Source: Candidatus Korarchaeum sp.
GTDB lineage: Archaea > Korarchaeota > Korarchaeia > Korarchaeales > Korarchaeaceae
Length of the DNA stretch: 64,000 bases
Direction of reading: 5' to 3'
Assembly: GCA_038888615.1 (NCBI GenBank)
Contig: JAWAID010000001.1
Span: 744,001 to 808,000, forward strand
A model generated the notes under the pieces. It was not told the DNA's origin, did no database searches, and saw only the letters and a program-made list of their open reading frames with translations. The first letter of the stretch is position 1. Every line of letters starts with the position of its first letter. Below are positions 33,371 through 40,965 of the stretch, piece after piece. A program made the translations under genes and the position numbers.

Positions 33371-34701
33371 TGTAGGAGAGCCTCCTTCAGAAGGATCAAA
33401 CCCTCCTCAGCACCCTCACTGGCGAAGGTAATTCTTATCCACTCCTTAAATGGCCCGAACCCGGATCCAGGAGCTATGGCTATCCTCTTCTCGTCAAGAA
33501 GGCGTGAGGCGAACTCCATTGAATCGAATCCATCTATATTGACCTTTGAGAATATGTAAAGCCCTCCTTGAGGTTCCTCATACTCCAAAGGTGCTCCCGA
33601 AAGGTCGCTAAGGGCCCTCCTCAGGTAGCCCCTGAGGAGCCCCTTGACCTCGCTGACCCAACCCTCGCCCCTCTCTAAAGCCGCAGCGGAGGCCTCCTGA
33701 ATGAACTCGGGGACGTTGCTTATTGTCAGGCTCATGTACTTGGAGAGAGCTGATATCATGCTCTCGCTGGCGCTTATGTAACCTATCCTGAACCCGGTCA
33801 TCCCAAAAGCCTTAGATAGCGTGTTCACGCTCAACGACCTCTCGTAGACCTTAGTCGGGGGAAACCTGTCCACGAGAGATATCTCAGCGTAAGCATCATC
33901 GCTTATCAGTAAAGCATCGTTCTCGTTGAGGAACTCAGCGAGCTCCTCCAACTCACTCCTCCTCCAGACCTTCCCATCCGGGTTGTTAGGGGAGCACACT
34001 ATGAAGGCCCTAACCCCCCTGAGCTTCCAGAGGTCATCTAGGGAAGCCACCTCGATGAACTCGAGCCCCAGGTCGGAGGCCATACCCTTATAGGCTGGCC
34101 AAGCCGGGATCATGACTCCCACCCTGTCCCCCGGCTTCAGGAAGCAAGCTAAGATCGAATAGATAGCGAACTTGGATCCAGGGGTCACGATGACGTTCTC
34201 AGGCTTGCTATCGGTACCATCCCTCCTCCTTATCCACTCACTAGCGGCTCTCCTGAACCTATCGGAGCCGAGCGAGGTACCGTACCTGGTCTTCCCCTCC
34301 TTCACGGCTCTGATCATCTCATCCAGGATCCAGTCGGGGAAGGACCAAGGCGGCTCCCCGACCTCCAGGTGGTACACCTTGACTCCGCTCCTCTCCAGCT
34401 GCTTCGCCTTCCTGAAAACCTCCAGGTGAGGGCCAGCGTCTCCCCCCTCGGGGATCTGGGCCCTTATGGATGAGGCCACTAAGAAGTTGAAGAGCCTACT
34501 GCAGTTCCAATGATCCAGTCCCCTCTCCCTGCACCTCTCCTCGACTTCCCTCCAAAGCCCCTCCTCAACGCGGATGTCCCTCAGGGGGATGCCCATCTCC
34601 CTCTTGAGCCTACCGATCTCCTCGACCAACCTCAGCCTCTCGGAGTAAAGATCAACTAGCTTGAGCGTCAGCTCCCTGATCCTCTCCCTCAGCTCCTCCA
34701 T
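33358..34701 (-). CDS. Chorismate mutase - aminotransferase fusion
   Basis: A 447-residue bifunctional protein. Residues 1-85 form an AroQ-type chorismate mutase helix bundle (LRERIRELTLKLVDLYSERL with the usual Arg and Glu pattern). Residues 95-447 form a class I PLP aminotransferase: KVYHLEVGEPPW, VTPGSKFAIYS near 180, CSPNNPDGKVW near 245, DDAYAEISL, and SVNTLSKAFGMTGFRIGY with the PLP Lys near 305. It would convert chorismate to prephenate and transaminate aromatic keto acids or prephenate. The domain order and tyrA/aroC neighbours make the pathway clear. GGTGATCCC precedes ATG 34701. Confidence 0.92.
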   Translation of the reverse strand: MEELRERIRELTLKLVDLYSERLRLVEEIGRLKREMGIPLRDIRVEEGLWREVEERCRERGLDHWNCSRLFNFLVASSIRAQIPEGGDAGPHLEVFRKAKQLERSGVKVYHLEVGEPPWSFPDWILDEMIRAVKEGKTRYGTSLGSDRFRRAASEWIRRRDGTDSKPENVIVTPGSKFAIYSILACFLKPGDRVGVMIPAWPAYKGMASDLGLEFIEVASLDDLWKLRGVRAFIVCSPNNPDGKVWRRSELEELAEFLNENDALLISDDAYAEISLVDRFPPTKVYERSLSVNTLSKAFGMTGFRIGYISASESMISALSKYMSLTISNVPEFIQEASAAALERGEGWVSEVKGLLRGYLRRALSDLSGAPLEYEEPQGGLYIFSKVNIDGFDSMEFASRLLDEKRIAIAPGSGFGPFKEWIRITFASEGAEEGLILLKEALLHWRS

Positions 34702-34705
34702 GGGA

Positions 34706-35800
34706 TCACCTCAGGACCCTGGGGATCAGGCCGCACCTCAGGGCGTGATCCGCCAGCGTGAACGCGAGCATGCTCTCGACCACCACCACGGCCCTAGGGA
34801 CTATGCAGGGGTCATGCCTACCTTTAACCTTTATCTTCGCATCCTCCAGTAGTTCCAAATCGACGGAGTCCTGTGGTCTAGCTATAGAAGGTGTCGGTTT
34901 GAAGGCAACCCTCAGTACCAACGGCTCCCCAGTGGTGATGCCGCCTATGGCCCCTCCGTGATCGTTCTTGACGTACCTCACCTTCCCATCGATCACCCTC
35001 ATGGGATCGTTGTGCTCAGAGCCCCTCATGACAGCGGCCCTGAAGCCCGAACCGAACTCAACTCCCTTCACTCCTGGAATTGAGAACATGGCCTTAGCTA
35101 GATCTCCCTCTATGGTATCGAAGAGAGGCTCGCCCAAGCCCTGAGGGGGGTTCAGGGCGATGGCCTCCACAATACCCCCCACGCTATCCCCGTCCCTCAT
35201 AGCCTCCTCAACTGCCCTAGCCATCCTCAGGTAGCCATCCTCGTTAGGGGCCCTCATGGGGTTGAGGTACCTGTAATCCCTAGCCTCCTCGAGCGTGAAA
35301 CCCCTGGCTCTCTCCCCTCCTATCTCCAAGGAGTAAGCTATCACCTCGACGCCTAACCTCTCCAGCAGCTTCATTGCCACAGCTCCCCCCATGCACATCG
35401 AGACGGTGACCCTTCCCGAGAACCTCCCGCCTCCCCTGTAGTCGTTGTACCCCCCGTACTTCACGGAAGCTATGTGATCAGCGTGACCGGGGCGAGGGAA
35501 CCTCCTGAACTCCTCGTAATAAGATGAGTCGATATCCGAGTTCCTAACGATCATGCATATGGGAGCCCCCGTGGTATGCCCCCTGAAGACCCCGCTGAGG
35601 ATCTCGACCCTATCCTCCTCCGTCCTCTGACTCGAGAGGTGGGATAGGCCTGGTTTCCTAAGGTCCAGGATCCTCTGCACGTCCTCCTCGCTCAGCTGTA
35701 ACCCAGCGGGCGCTCCCTCTATCACGGCACCCACTACCTCACCGTGGCTCTCCCCGAAGGATATCAGCCTGAGCTCCCTTCCGAAGACGTCCCCTCCCAC
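34706..35800 (-). CDS. aroC: Chorismate synthase
   Basis: A 364-residue enzyme that makes chorismate from EPSP with reduced FMN. Diagnostic motifs are LISFGESHGEVVGAVIEGAP at the N-terminus, RPGHADHIASVKYGGYNDYRGGGRFSGR near 105-130, and the C-terminal KGRHDPCIVPRAVVVVESM. The length is normal. The start is GTG 35800, 9 bp after the stop of the exported transglutaminase gene and preceded by GGGTG. It is followed by the chorismate mutase-aminotransferase gene after 4 bp. Confidence 0.95.
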   Translation of the reverse strand: MGGDVFGRELRLISFGESHGEVVGAVIEGAPAGLQLSEEDVQRILDLRKPGLSHLSSQRTEEDRVEILSGVFRGHTTGAPICMIVRNSDIDSSYYEEFRRFPRPGHADHIASVKYGGYNDYRGGGRFSGRVTVSMCMGGAVAMKLLERLGVEVIAYSLEIGGERARGFTLEEARDYRYLNPMRAPNEDGYLRMARAVEEAMRDGDSVGGIVEAIALNPPQGLGEPLFDTIEGDLAKAMFSIPGVKGVEFGSGFRAAVMRGSEHNDPMRVIDGKVRYVKNDHGGAIGGITTGEPLVLRVAFKPTPSIARPQDSVDLELLEDAKIKVKGRHDPCIVPRAVVVVESMLAFTLADHALRCGLIPRVLR

Positions 35801-35809
35801 GGTAGCACC

Positions 35810-37429
35810 CTAAGGATTGAATGGCCTTATCCTGAGGAAGTCAACTTCCGAGCTCCCGAGATAAAGCGAGAGTCTAGCGCCGACCGTAGGGGAGGGCGTG
35901 TGGAACGTGAAGGAGTGAATCGATAAGCCCCTCGGACCCATCGGACCTAGGATGAGCGACGAATGGGACTCGCTCTCACTCACCCTGACACCGGCGAGCT
36001 CGCCCAACCTCCTGAGTTTGGCGTCGGTTCCCCCCACCTCGACCTTGCTCCCGGGGTAGATCTGAGACTCCAACCGCAGTCCCCTAGCTTCCCCGTCACC
36101 CGCGTTCTTGATCTTCACGATCACGGTGATCAGGTAACCTGAGTCCACCTTCCTGGAGAGGAAGAGGTAATCGTAGATAAGAGGAACTGGTGAACCTTCA
36201 TCACGCACTAGGAAGATCGGGAAGTTCCTGTAAGGCCACCTTATACTCTCAGCCAAGTGAAGTATATTGGGAAGTTCCCCGGGCCTGAAGAACCCCGTGC
36301 TCTCCAAGTAGAAGTAGCTCCTATTTCCCAATCTGAACTCCAGGGCGAAAGGCACTTCTCCTTTTCTCAACATATCCCAGAGGTCCAAGAGGTCCACCAG
36401 GGCCACTTCGACCCCTCCTAAACGCTCGATACTCGCCTTCACCCTCGGGAGCTTCACCCAATCTGGGGGCATGGCCACCGCTACGGCCGCATGTCCGGGC
36501 ATCACCAGGAGGATCGAGTCGAAACCGGCTTCCCTGAGGAGGGAGATGAGTAACATCGAGAGATCCTCGCAATCCCCCCTACCATCGAACAGGGTCTCCA
36601 CCGGATAACTGGGATGATCTCCCGTAGGGGAGTACTCGTTCGCTAAGGAGTACTTCAGGTGCTGAACGAAGGAAGCGATGAACCAGACCCTGTCGTAACC
36701 CTTAATACCGTTCTTCTCAGCTATCCCGATCAACTCGTTCTTCATCCTCTCGAGCAGTTCGTCGTCGTGAGGAGTCCTCATCATGAGGTACCAGGTGAAG
36801 ATCAGGGAACCGTTCTCCGAACTGAGCTCAGCTACACGCATCCTCGGCTTCACCCTGTAAAAATCAACTAACTCCTCAGGTATATCGACGGATAAGCTGA
36901 ACTCCTTTCCTGATATGGGAGGAAAGCTCCACTTGAAATCCCTTCTCTGAGAGGGACCTTTTCCGTAAGGTACGTTCAACCCACTCCCCTCCGACACGAT
37001 GAAATCCAGTATCCCGCGCTCTATTAGGATCTCCGTGGCCTCAAACGTCTCCTTCCTAGTGCTACCGGCGATGAGGACGAAAGTGCTCCTCCCTTCCGTC
37101 GTGACGTGGAAGGTCCAATAACCCTTTTGATTGAGCAGGAGGAACCTCTCCCTCTCGGGGATGTACTTGAGAGCGAGCTGACCCGTCACCCTGGCTTTGG
37201 GTCCTCCTAAGACGATGTAGAAACTGAAGCCCGGCATCGGACGATCTGAGACCTCATGAGGGATCCGCTTGTCACTCAACCAAGCGGTCAGGAGTTCAGA
37301 GGAATTCAGGTCACTCTCATTGGATATTATTAGGACTCTGATATCGTCGAAAGCCCGAACCTCAACTAGAGCTCCGCTCATCGGTAAAATCAGGATTAAC
37401 AATGCTACGAGGGATGCCACCTTCCACAT
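35810..37429 (-). CDS. Exported transglutaminase-like protein with S-layer-like domain
   Basis: A 539-residue protein. A signal peptide (MWKVASLVALLILILPMSGALV) precedes a domain (about 28-140) with YIVLGGPKARVTGQLALKYI and FVLIAGSTRKETFEATEIL, shared with the surface protein at 29971. Residues near 240-335 are transglutaminase-like: VETLFDGRGDCEDLSMLLIS holds the catalytic Cys and VMPGHAAVAVAMP the His. A beta domain follows to the end with no anchor. Archaeal proteins of this type may act as extracellular proteases or cross-linkers. It lies upstream of aroC on the same strand, an odd partner, and is leaderless by TATA spacing. Confidence 0.82.
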   Translation of the reverse strand: MWKVASLVALLILILPMSGALVEVRAFDDIRVLIISNESDLNSSELLTAWLSDKRIPHEVSDRPMPGFSFYIVLGGPKARVTGQLALKYIPERERFLLLNQKGYWTFHVTTEGRSTFVLIAGSTRKETFEATEILIERGILDFIVSEGSGLNVPYGKGPSQRRDFKWSFPPISGKEFSLSVDIPEELVDFYRVKPRMRVAELSSENGSLIFTWYLMMRTPHDDELLERMKNELIGIAEKNGIKGYDRVWFIASFVQHLKYSLANEYSPTGDHPSYPVETLFDGRGDCEDLSMLLISLLREAGFDSILLVMPGHAAVAVAMPPDWVKLPRVKASIERLGGVEVALVDLLDLWDMLRKGEVPFALEFRLGNRSYFYLESTGFFRPGELPNILHLAESIRWPYRNFPIFLVRDEGSPVPLIYDYLFLSRKVDSGYLITVIVKIKNAGDGEARGLRLESQIYPGSKVEVGGTDAKLRRLGELAGVRVSESESHSSLILGPMGPRGLSIHSFTFHTPSPTVGARLSLYLGSSEVDFLRIRPFNP

Positions 37430-37460
37430 AAAAAGGGAGGGGATCGGGTGACATAAAAAG

Positions 37461-38843
37461 TTAGGGGCCGTAGCTCCTCAGGACGTCCTCCTCGGGCGGG
37501 GGAGAGGAGATGAGTCCCCTCTCCAGTAGGAGCTTCGCAGCTTCTCTTGCGTTCCTGATTATATTCACAGCTCTCTCGTAGAGCTCCTCTCTGCTGAGGA
37601 TCCTCCTGGCGACTCCCTGCTTTATCGACTGCTCAGCCGCTGCGACAGCCTCTATCGGGTAGACCTCCCAGTCATCCATCGTCGGCAGTATGTAGTCCTC
37701 ACGCAGCCCCTTCTCCTCAGCGAACTTAGCCAGCGCATCCCCAGCGGCTATGCACATCTCATCTGTGACGGTCTTAGCCCTCACGTCCAGTACTCCCCTG
37801 AAGATGGCTGGGAAGGACAGGCTGTTGTTCACCTGGTTCGGGAAGTCGCTCCTGCCCGTAGCCACTATCTTAGCTCCAGCCTCCTTCGCCTCCCAGGGCC
37901 ATATCTCGGGTATGGGATTGGCGCAAGCGAAGACTATCGGATCGCTGTTCATCAACTTTATCCACTCCTGCTTTATCACTCCAGGCCCCGGCTTACTAGC
38001 TCCTACTACCGCATCAGCTCCCTTGAACGCTTCCTCTATAGTCTTGTTGTTCTCCTTGTTAGTCTTCATAGCCAAGTCGTACTTCCACCTATCCTCGACC
38101 TTCATCTGCTCTATATCCGGCCTGTCCCTGTAGAGCGGACCCACGGTATCTATAAGCACTATATTGCCGGGCGGCACTCCGGCCGTTATGAGTACTATGG
38201 CAGTCCTCACGTTGGCTGCACCAGCTCCGTAAAGCACTATCTTGGAATCCCTCATCTTCTTGCCCACGAGCTTGAAAGCGTTAACTAACCCTGCGTAGGT
38301 TACGGTAGCAGTTCCTTGCTGATCGTCATGCCAAACCGGTATCTGAAGTCTCCTCCTAGCTTCCTCGAGCACGTAATAACACTTGGGCTTCTCTATATCC
38401 TCTAAGTTGATCCCCCCGAAGTTGGGCTCCACCCACTCCAATAACCTTATCATGTCATCCGGATCGTGAGCTCTAACTACGAGAGGGAAGGCGTCAACAC
38501 CGCCTAAGTACTTGAATAGGAGGGCCTTACCCTCCATTACGGGGAGACCCGCCTCGGGTCCTATGTTACCCAATCCCAGGACCCTGGTCCCATCGCTTAC
38601 AACAGCTACGTAGTTCCACCTATTGGTGAGGAAGAATGACTTATCGGGGTCGCTCTTTATCTCCCTGCACGCAGCAGCCACCCCGGGGGTATACCATATC
38701 GAGAAGTCATCTAAGGTCCTTATCGCGCATTTGGGCATTACCTGAACCTTCCCCTCGTAAAACTGATGATAGGGGACTGCTAACTTAGATGGCTTCTCCG
38801 CCTTCTTGAGGAGCTCCTCAACAGTGGGCTTATGCTGGGGCAT
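37461..38843 (-). CDS. Malic enzyme (oxaloacetate-decarboxylating malate dehydrogenase)
   Basis: A 460-residue malic enzyme that converts malate to pyruvate and CO2. The N-terminal motif is [16 protein letters not shown] near 52. The substrate region is [22 protein letters not shown], metal/active residues lie in [16 protein letters not shown] and [15 protein letters not shown] near 175, and the nucleotide fold is [18 protein letters not shown] near 210. The short bacterial/archaeal form lacks an acetyltransferase domain. It links the C4 pool to pyruvate and so to the hydroxy-acid enzymes in this window. GGTGGTG precedes ATG 38843. Confidence 0.93.
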   Translation of the reverse strand: MPQHKPTVEELLKKAEKPSKLAVPYHQFYEGKVQVMPKCAIRTLDDFSIWYTPGVAAACREIKSDPDKSFFLTNRWNYVAVVSDGTRVLGLGNIGPEAGLPVMEGKALLFKYLGGVDAFPLVVRAHDPDDMIRLLEWVEPNFGGINLEDIEKPKCYYVLEEARRRLQIPVWHDDQQGTATVTYAGLVNAFKLVGKKMRDSKIVLYGAGAANVRTAIVLITAGVPPGNIVLIDTVGPLYRDRPDIEQMKVEDRWKYDLAMKTNKENNKTIEEAFKGADAVVGASKPGPGVIKQEWIKLMNSDPIVFACANPIPEIWPWEAKEAGAKIVATGRSDFPNQVNNSLSFPAIFRGVLDVRAKTVTDEMCIAAGDALAKFAEEKGLREDYILPTMDDWEVYPIEAVAAAEQSIKQGVARRILSREELYERAVNIIRNAREAAKLLLERGLISSPPPEEDVLRSYGP

Positions 38844-39020
38844 GACACCACCATATTTTTAACACTAACGGAAAATTAAATAGTTTACTGTTCAAAAGGG
38901 GACGTCTATTATGGTAAAATGACGAATTTACAATTATTAATTGATGATACTTCCAATAAAAAGCGTTAATGATGGTCTATCCAACAAATAAATACCCGTG
39001 TAAGGGTCATCTCATCCGAG

Positions 39021-39066
39021 TGGCAACTAGGTTGAGGGTCAGCGGGTTGCTAGAGACCTAACCTCA
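39021..39066 (+). ncRNA. Candidate structured RNA or regulatory hairpin
   Basis: AGGTT (39029-39033) and GGGTC (39036-39040) can pair with AACCT (39060-39064) and GACCT (39055-39059), with a 2-nt GA bulge and one G-U pair. GCAAC (39023-39027) can also pair with GTTGC (39046-39050), which would make a pseudoknot. The strand is unknown and no conserved family is recognised. Confidence 0.25.
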
Positions 39067-39199
39067 TGATATATTCAATGGCACCTTTCTGGAATATATT
39101 TATTTTATACTCCCGGCAATATGCAATATAAATTATTCTAGATAAACTGATAAATATTATAAAATTCTACAAAATTCTCGATGAATGCTAACAATAAAA

Positions 39200-39300
39200 A
39201 TTTGTTGCCGAAAGGTCACCGGATCTGGTTGAAGCTGATACCTTGACGGGACCTCCGACTCCCGGGGGATTCGCAAGACTACGCTGCTCAGAACCTCATC
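39200..39300 (+). ncRNA. Candidate non-coding RNA (GC-rich island)
   Basis: About 100 bp of clearly higher GC content stand inside the AT-rich gap, with short self-complementary pieces such as CCGACTCCCGGGGGATTCG. A TATA-like stretch near 39150-39165 lies upstream on the plus strand. I cannot assign it to SRP RNA, RNase P RNA, a C/D or an H/ACA family. Confidence 0.25.
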
Positions 39301-39546
39301 TTAAACATCGCTTAGAATTGTTTTCCAGTGACTTAAGATGGCGCTCTTCGTTAAAAATGGTGAAATATAACTCCTAAGACCGTGGATCGACTAAATAAGC
39401 CTAGAATCATCAATTATGCTGGAATAACTAATTAGATCACAAAATTTTGATAGAGAGTCAGTTCACCTCATCTTGAAACGTTATGCAACGATCTTACTGA
39501 TTTAGTATAAATAACTACCATCGGCGTTGTGAGAGGGGGAGGCGGT

Positions 39547-39705
39547 ATGAGGATAGGTCAACTCATGCTTGCTAACGCGATCGCTTACAACTTAGGGGTA
39601 GCCCTGATAACACTGGGAATAACCTTGGGGATCTACCTGATGGTGGTAACGCTGAACGTAGCCCTGATGTACCTGCTCTCTCACTACCCGAGGAACTTTA
39701 CCTGA
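39547..39705 (+). CDS. Small single-helix membrane protein (52 aa)
   Basis: ATG 39547 opens MRIGQLMLANAIAYNLGVAL and TGA ends at 39705. The protein is 52 residues with one long hydrophobic segment (about 12-45) and a polar C-terminal tail. GGGGGAGG directly upstream is a strong ribosome site, and a TATA-like AGTATAAATAA lies at about 39503-39513, so it is probably a real gene. I do not recognise a family. It ends 15 bp from the stop of the convergent MFS gene. Confidence 0.62.
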   Translation: MRIGQLMLANAIAYNLGVALITLGITLGIYLMVVTLNVALMYLLSHYPRNFT

Positions 39706-39720
39706 TTTTCCACTTACATA

Positions 39721-40884
39721 CTAGATCTTCGATCTGACTGAGAGTATCAGGGTTATTAGGGCTGCTATCTGCCCGATTAGGGTGAATAGGATTCCCAGTC
39801 CCACGAACCCCATCTCGATGAAGTATCCGAATACCGTCGCGCTGATGAGACTCCCCACCCCGTAGAAGGTGTTGAATATCCCGTAAGCACTCCCTCTCTG
39901 CTTCTCAGTTACCATCGCGCTGATCGCAGCCCTGTATATCGATTCCTGCATTCCCAGAACGATTCCGTAGAATACCGACGCTAGGATTAAGTTCGCTCCG
40001 CCACCCAGAAGCGCTAAGGTTGAGGGGAGCATGGAGAGGGTGAAGGGTAAGCAGAGGAAGATCCTTCCGAACCTATCGAACATGGCTCCAGCGAGGAGAG
40101 CTGAGAACATATCCACTCCCTGTATCAGTGTGTAGAGGAAAGCAGCGACAGCCGGATCGAAAGTCCTACTGGAAGCCAGTATTATCAGCGAAACGTGGAT
40201 GAGGGCTACTGTGTTCAGGAGGACTGAGACGTTATATAGCCAGAACCTTCGATCGTAGACCATGACCCCGTCCCTAGAATCAACCTCTCTAACGGGCGTT
40301 ACGAGAGGATATCTCCTGTACGCGTATGCTACTGAGGCTAAGAGCGCTAAGTAAGGTATGAAAGTGACTAAGAAAGCCATTGAGTAATCGTTGGTGGTGA
40401 TCAAGAGGATTACCCCCATCGATAGGGGACCAAGTATGGCTCCGAACTGATCTAATGCTTCATGGATGCCGAAAGCCTTCCCAGCGCCTACTCCTCTCGA
40501 GATGAAGGAGATCAGGGAGTCCCTAGCGGGCGTCCTTATCGCCTTCGCTACTCTCTCAAGCACTATCAGCGTGATCACAATGGGTAGCATGTTAGAGAGT
40601 CCTATCAGCGGTATTGAGATTATCAGAGCGTATCCTAGGACGTAGAACTTCCAGTAAGATCTGGTCACATCGGTAAGTATTCCAGCGATGAGCCTGAGCG
40701 TTAGAGCGATGAACTCGGAGATCCCGGACACTAGACCCACTAGGAAGGCTGAGGCGCCTAGATACGCTAGGTAGGATGGAATAACACCTCTAGCCCCTTC
40801 GTAGATGATATCTCCTAAGAAGCTGACCAATCCGAAGAGCATGATCACCCTGTAGACCTTAGATCTGTCTACTTGCATTTCCAT
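39721..40884 (-). CDS. Major facilitator superfamily transporter
   Basis: A 387-residue protein of about 12 hydrophobic segments. The loop between helices 2 and 3 reads LIAGILTDVTRSYWKFYVLG, a variant of the MFS DxxxR motif. Another signature is in RVAKAIRTPARDSLISF near 112, and the symmetric loop is AGAMFDRFGRIFLCLPF near 265. The pattern resembles multidrug or unknown-substrate MFS proteins of archaea. No substrate clue comes from neighbours. A TATA-like element near 40905-40915 suggests its own leaderless promoter. Confidence 0.85.
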   Translation of the reverse strand: MEMQVDRSKVYRVIMLFGLVSFLGDIIYEGARGVIPSYLAYLGASAFLVGLVSGISEFIALTLRLIAGILTDVTRSYWKFYVLGYALIISIPLIGLSNMLPIVITLIVLERVAKAIRTPARDSLISFISRGVGAGKAFGIHEALDQFGAILGPLSMGVILLITTNDYSMAFLVTFIPYLALLASVAYAYRRYPLVTPVREVDSRDGVMVYDRRFWLYNVSVLLNTVALIHVSLIILASSRTFDPAVAAFLYTLIQGVDMFSALLAGAMFDRFGRIFLCLPFTLSMLPSTLALLGGGANLILASVFYGIVLGMQESIYRAAISAMVTEKQRGSAYGIFNTFYGVGSLISATVFGYFIEMGFVGLGILFTLIGQIAALITLILSVRSKI

Positions 40885-40965
40885 CCGGCCACCGTGGTAT
40901 GAGTACTATAAAAATGATAGCTTACTCGTGCCAATATGCGAAAAAAGAGGGAATTTTTGACATCC

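Larger units (their letters stand above)
38844..39546. other. 703-bp AT-rich non-coding region with two GC-rich islands
   Basis: No protein frame is convincing. The region is markedly more AT-rich than the genes, apart from islands at about 39005-39066 and 39200-39300. In hyperthermophiles such islands often mark structured RNA. It also holds the malic enzyme promoter (38850-38890) and the promoter of a small gene at 39547. Confidence 0.5.
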
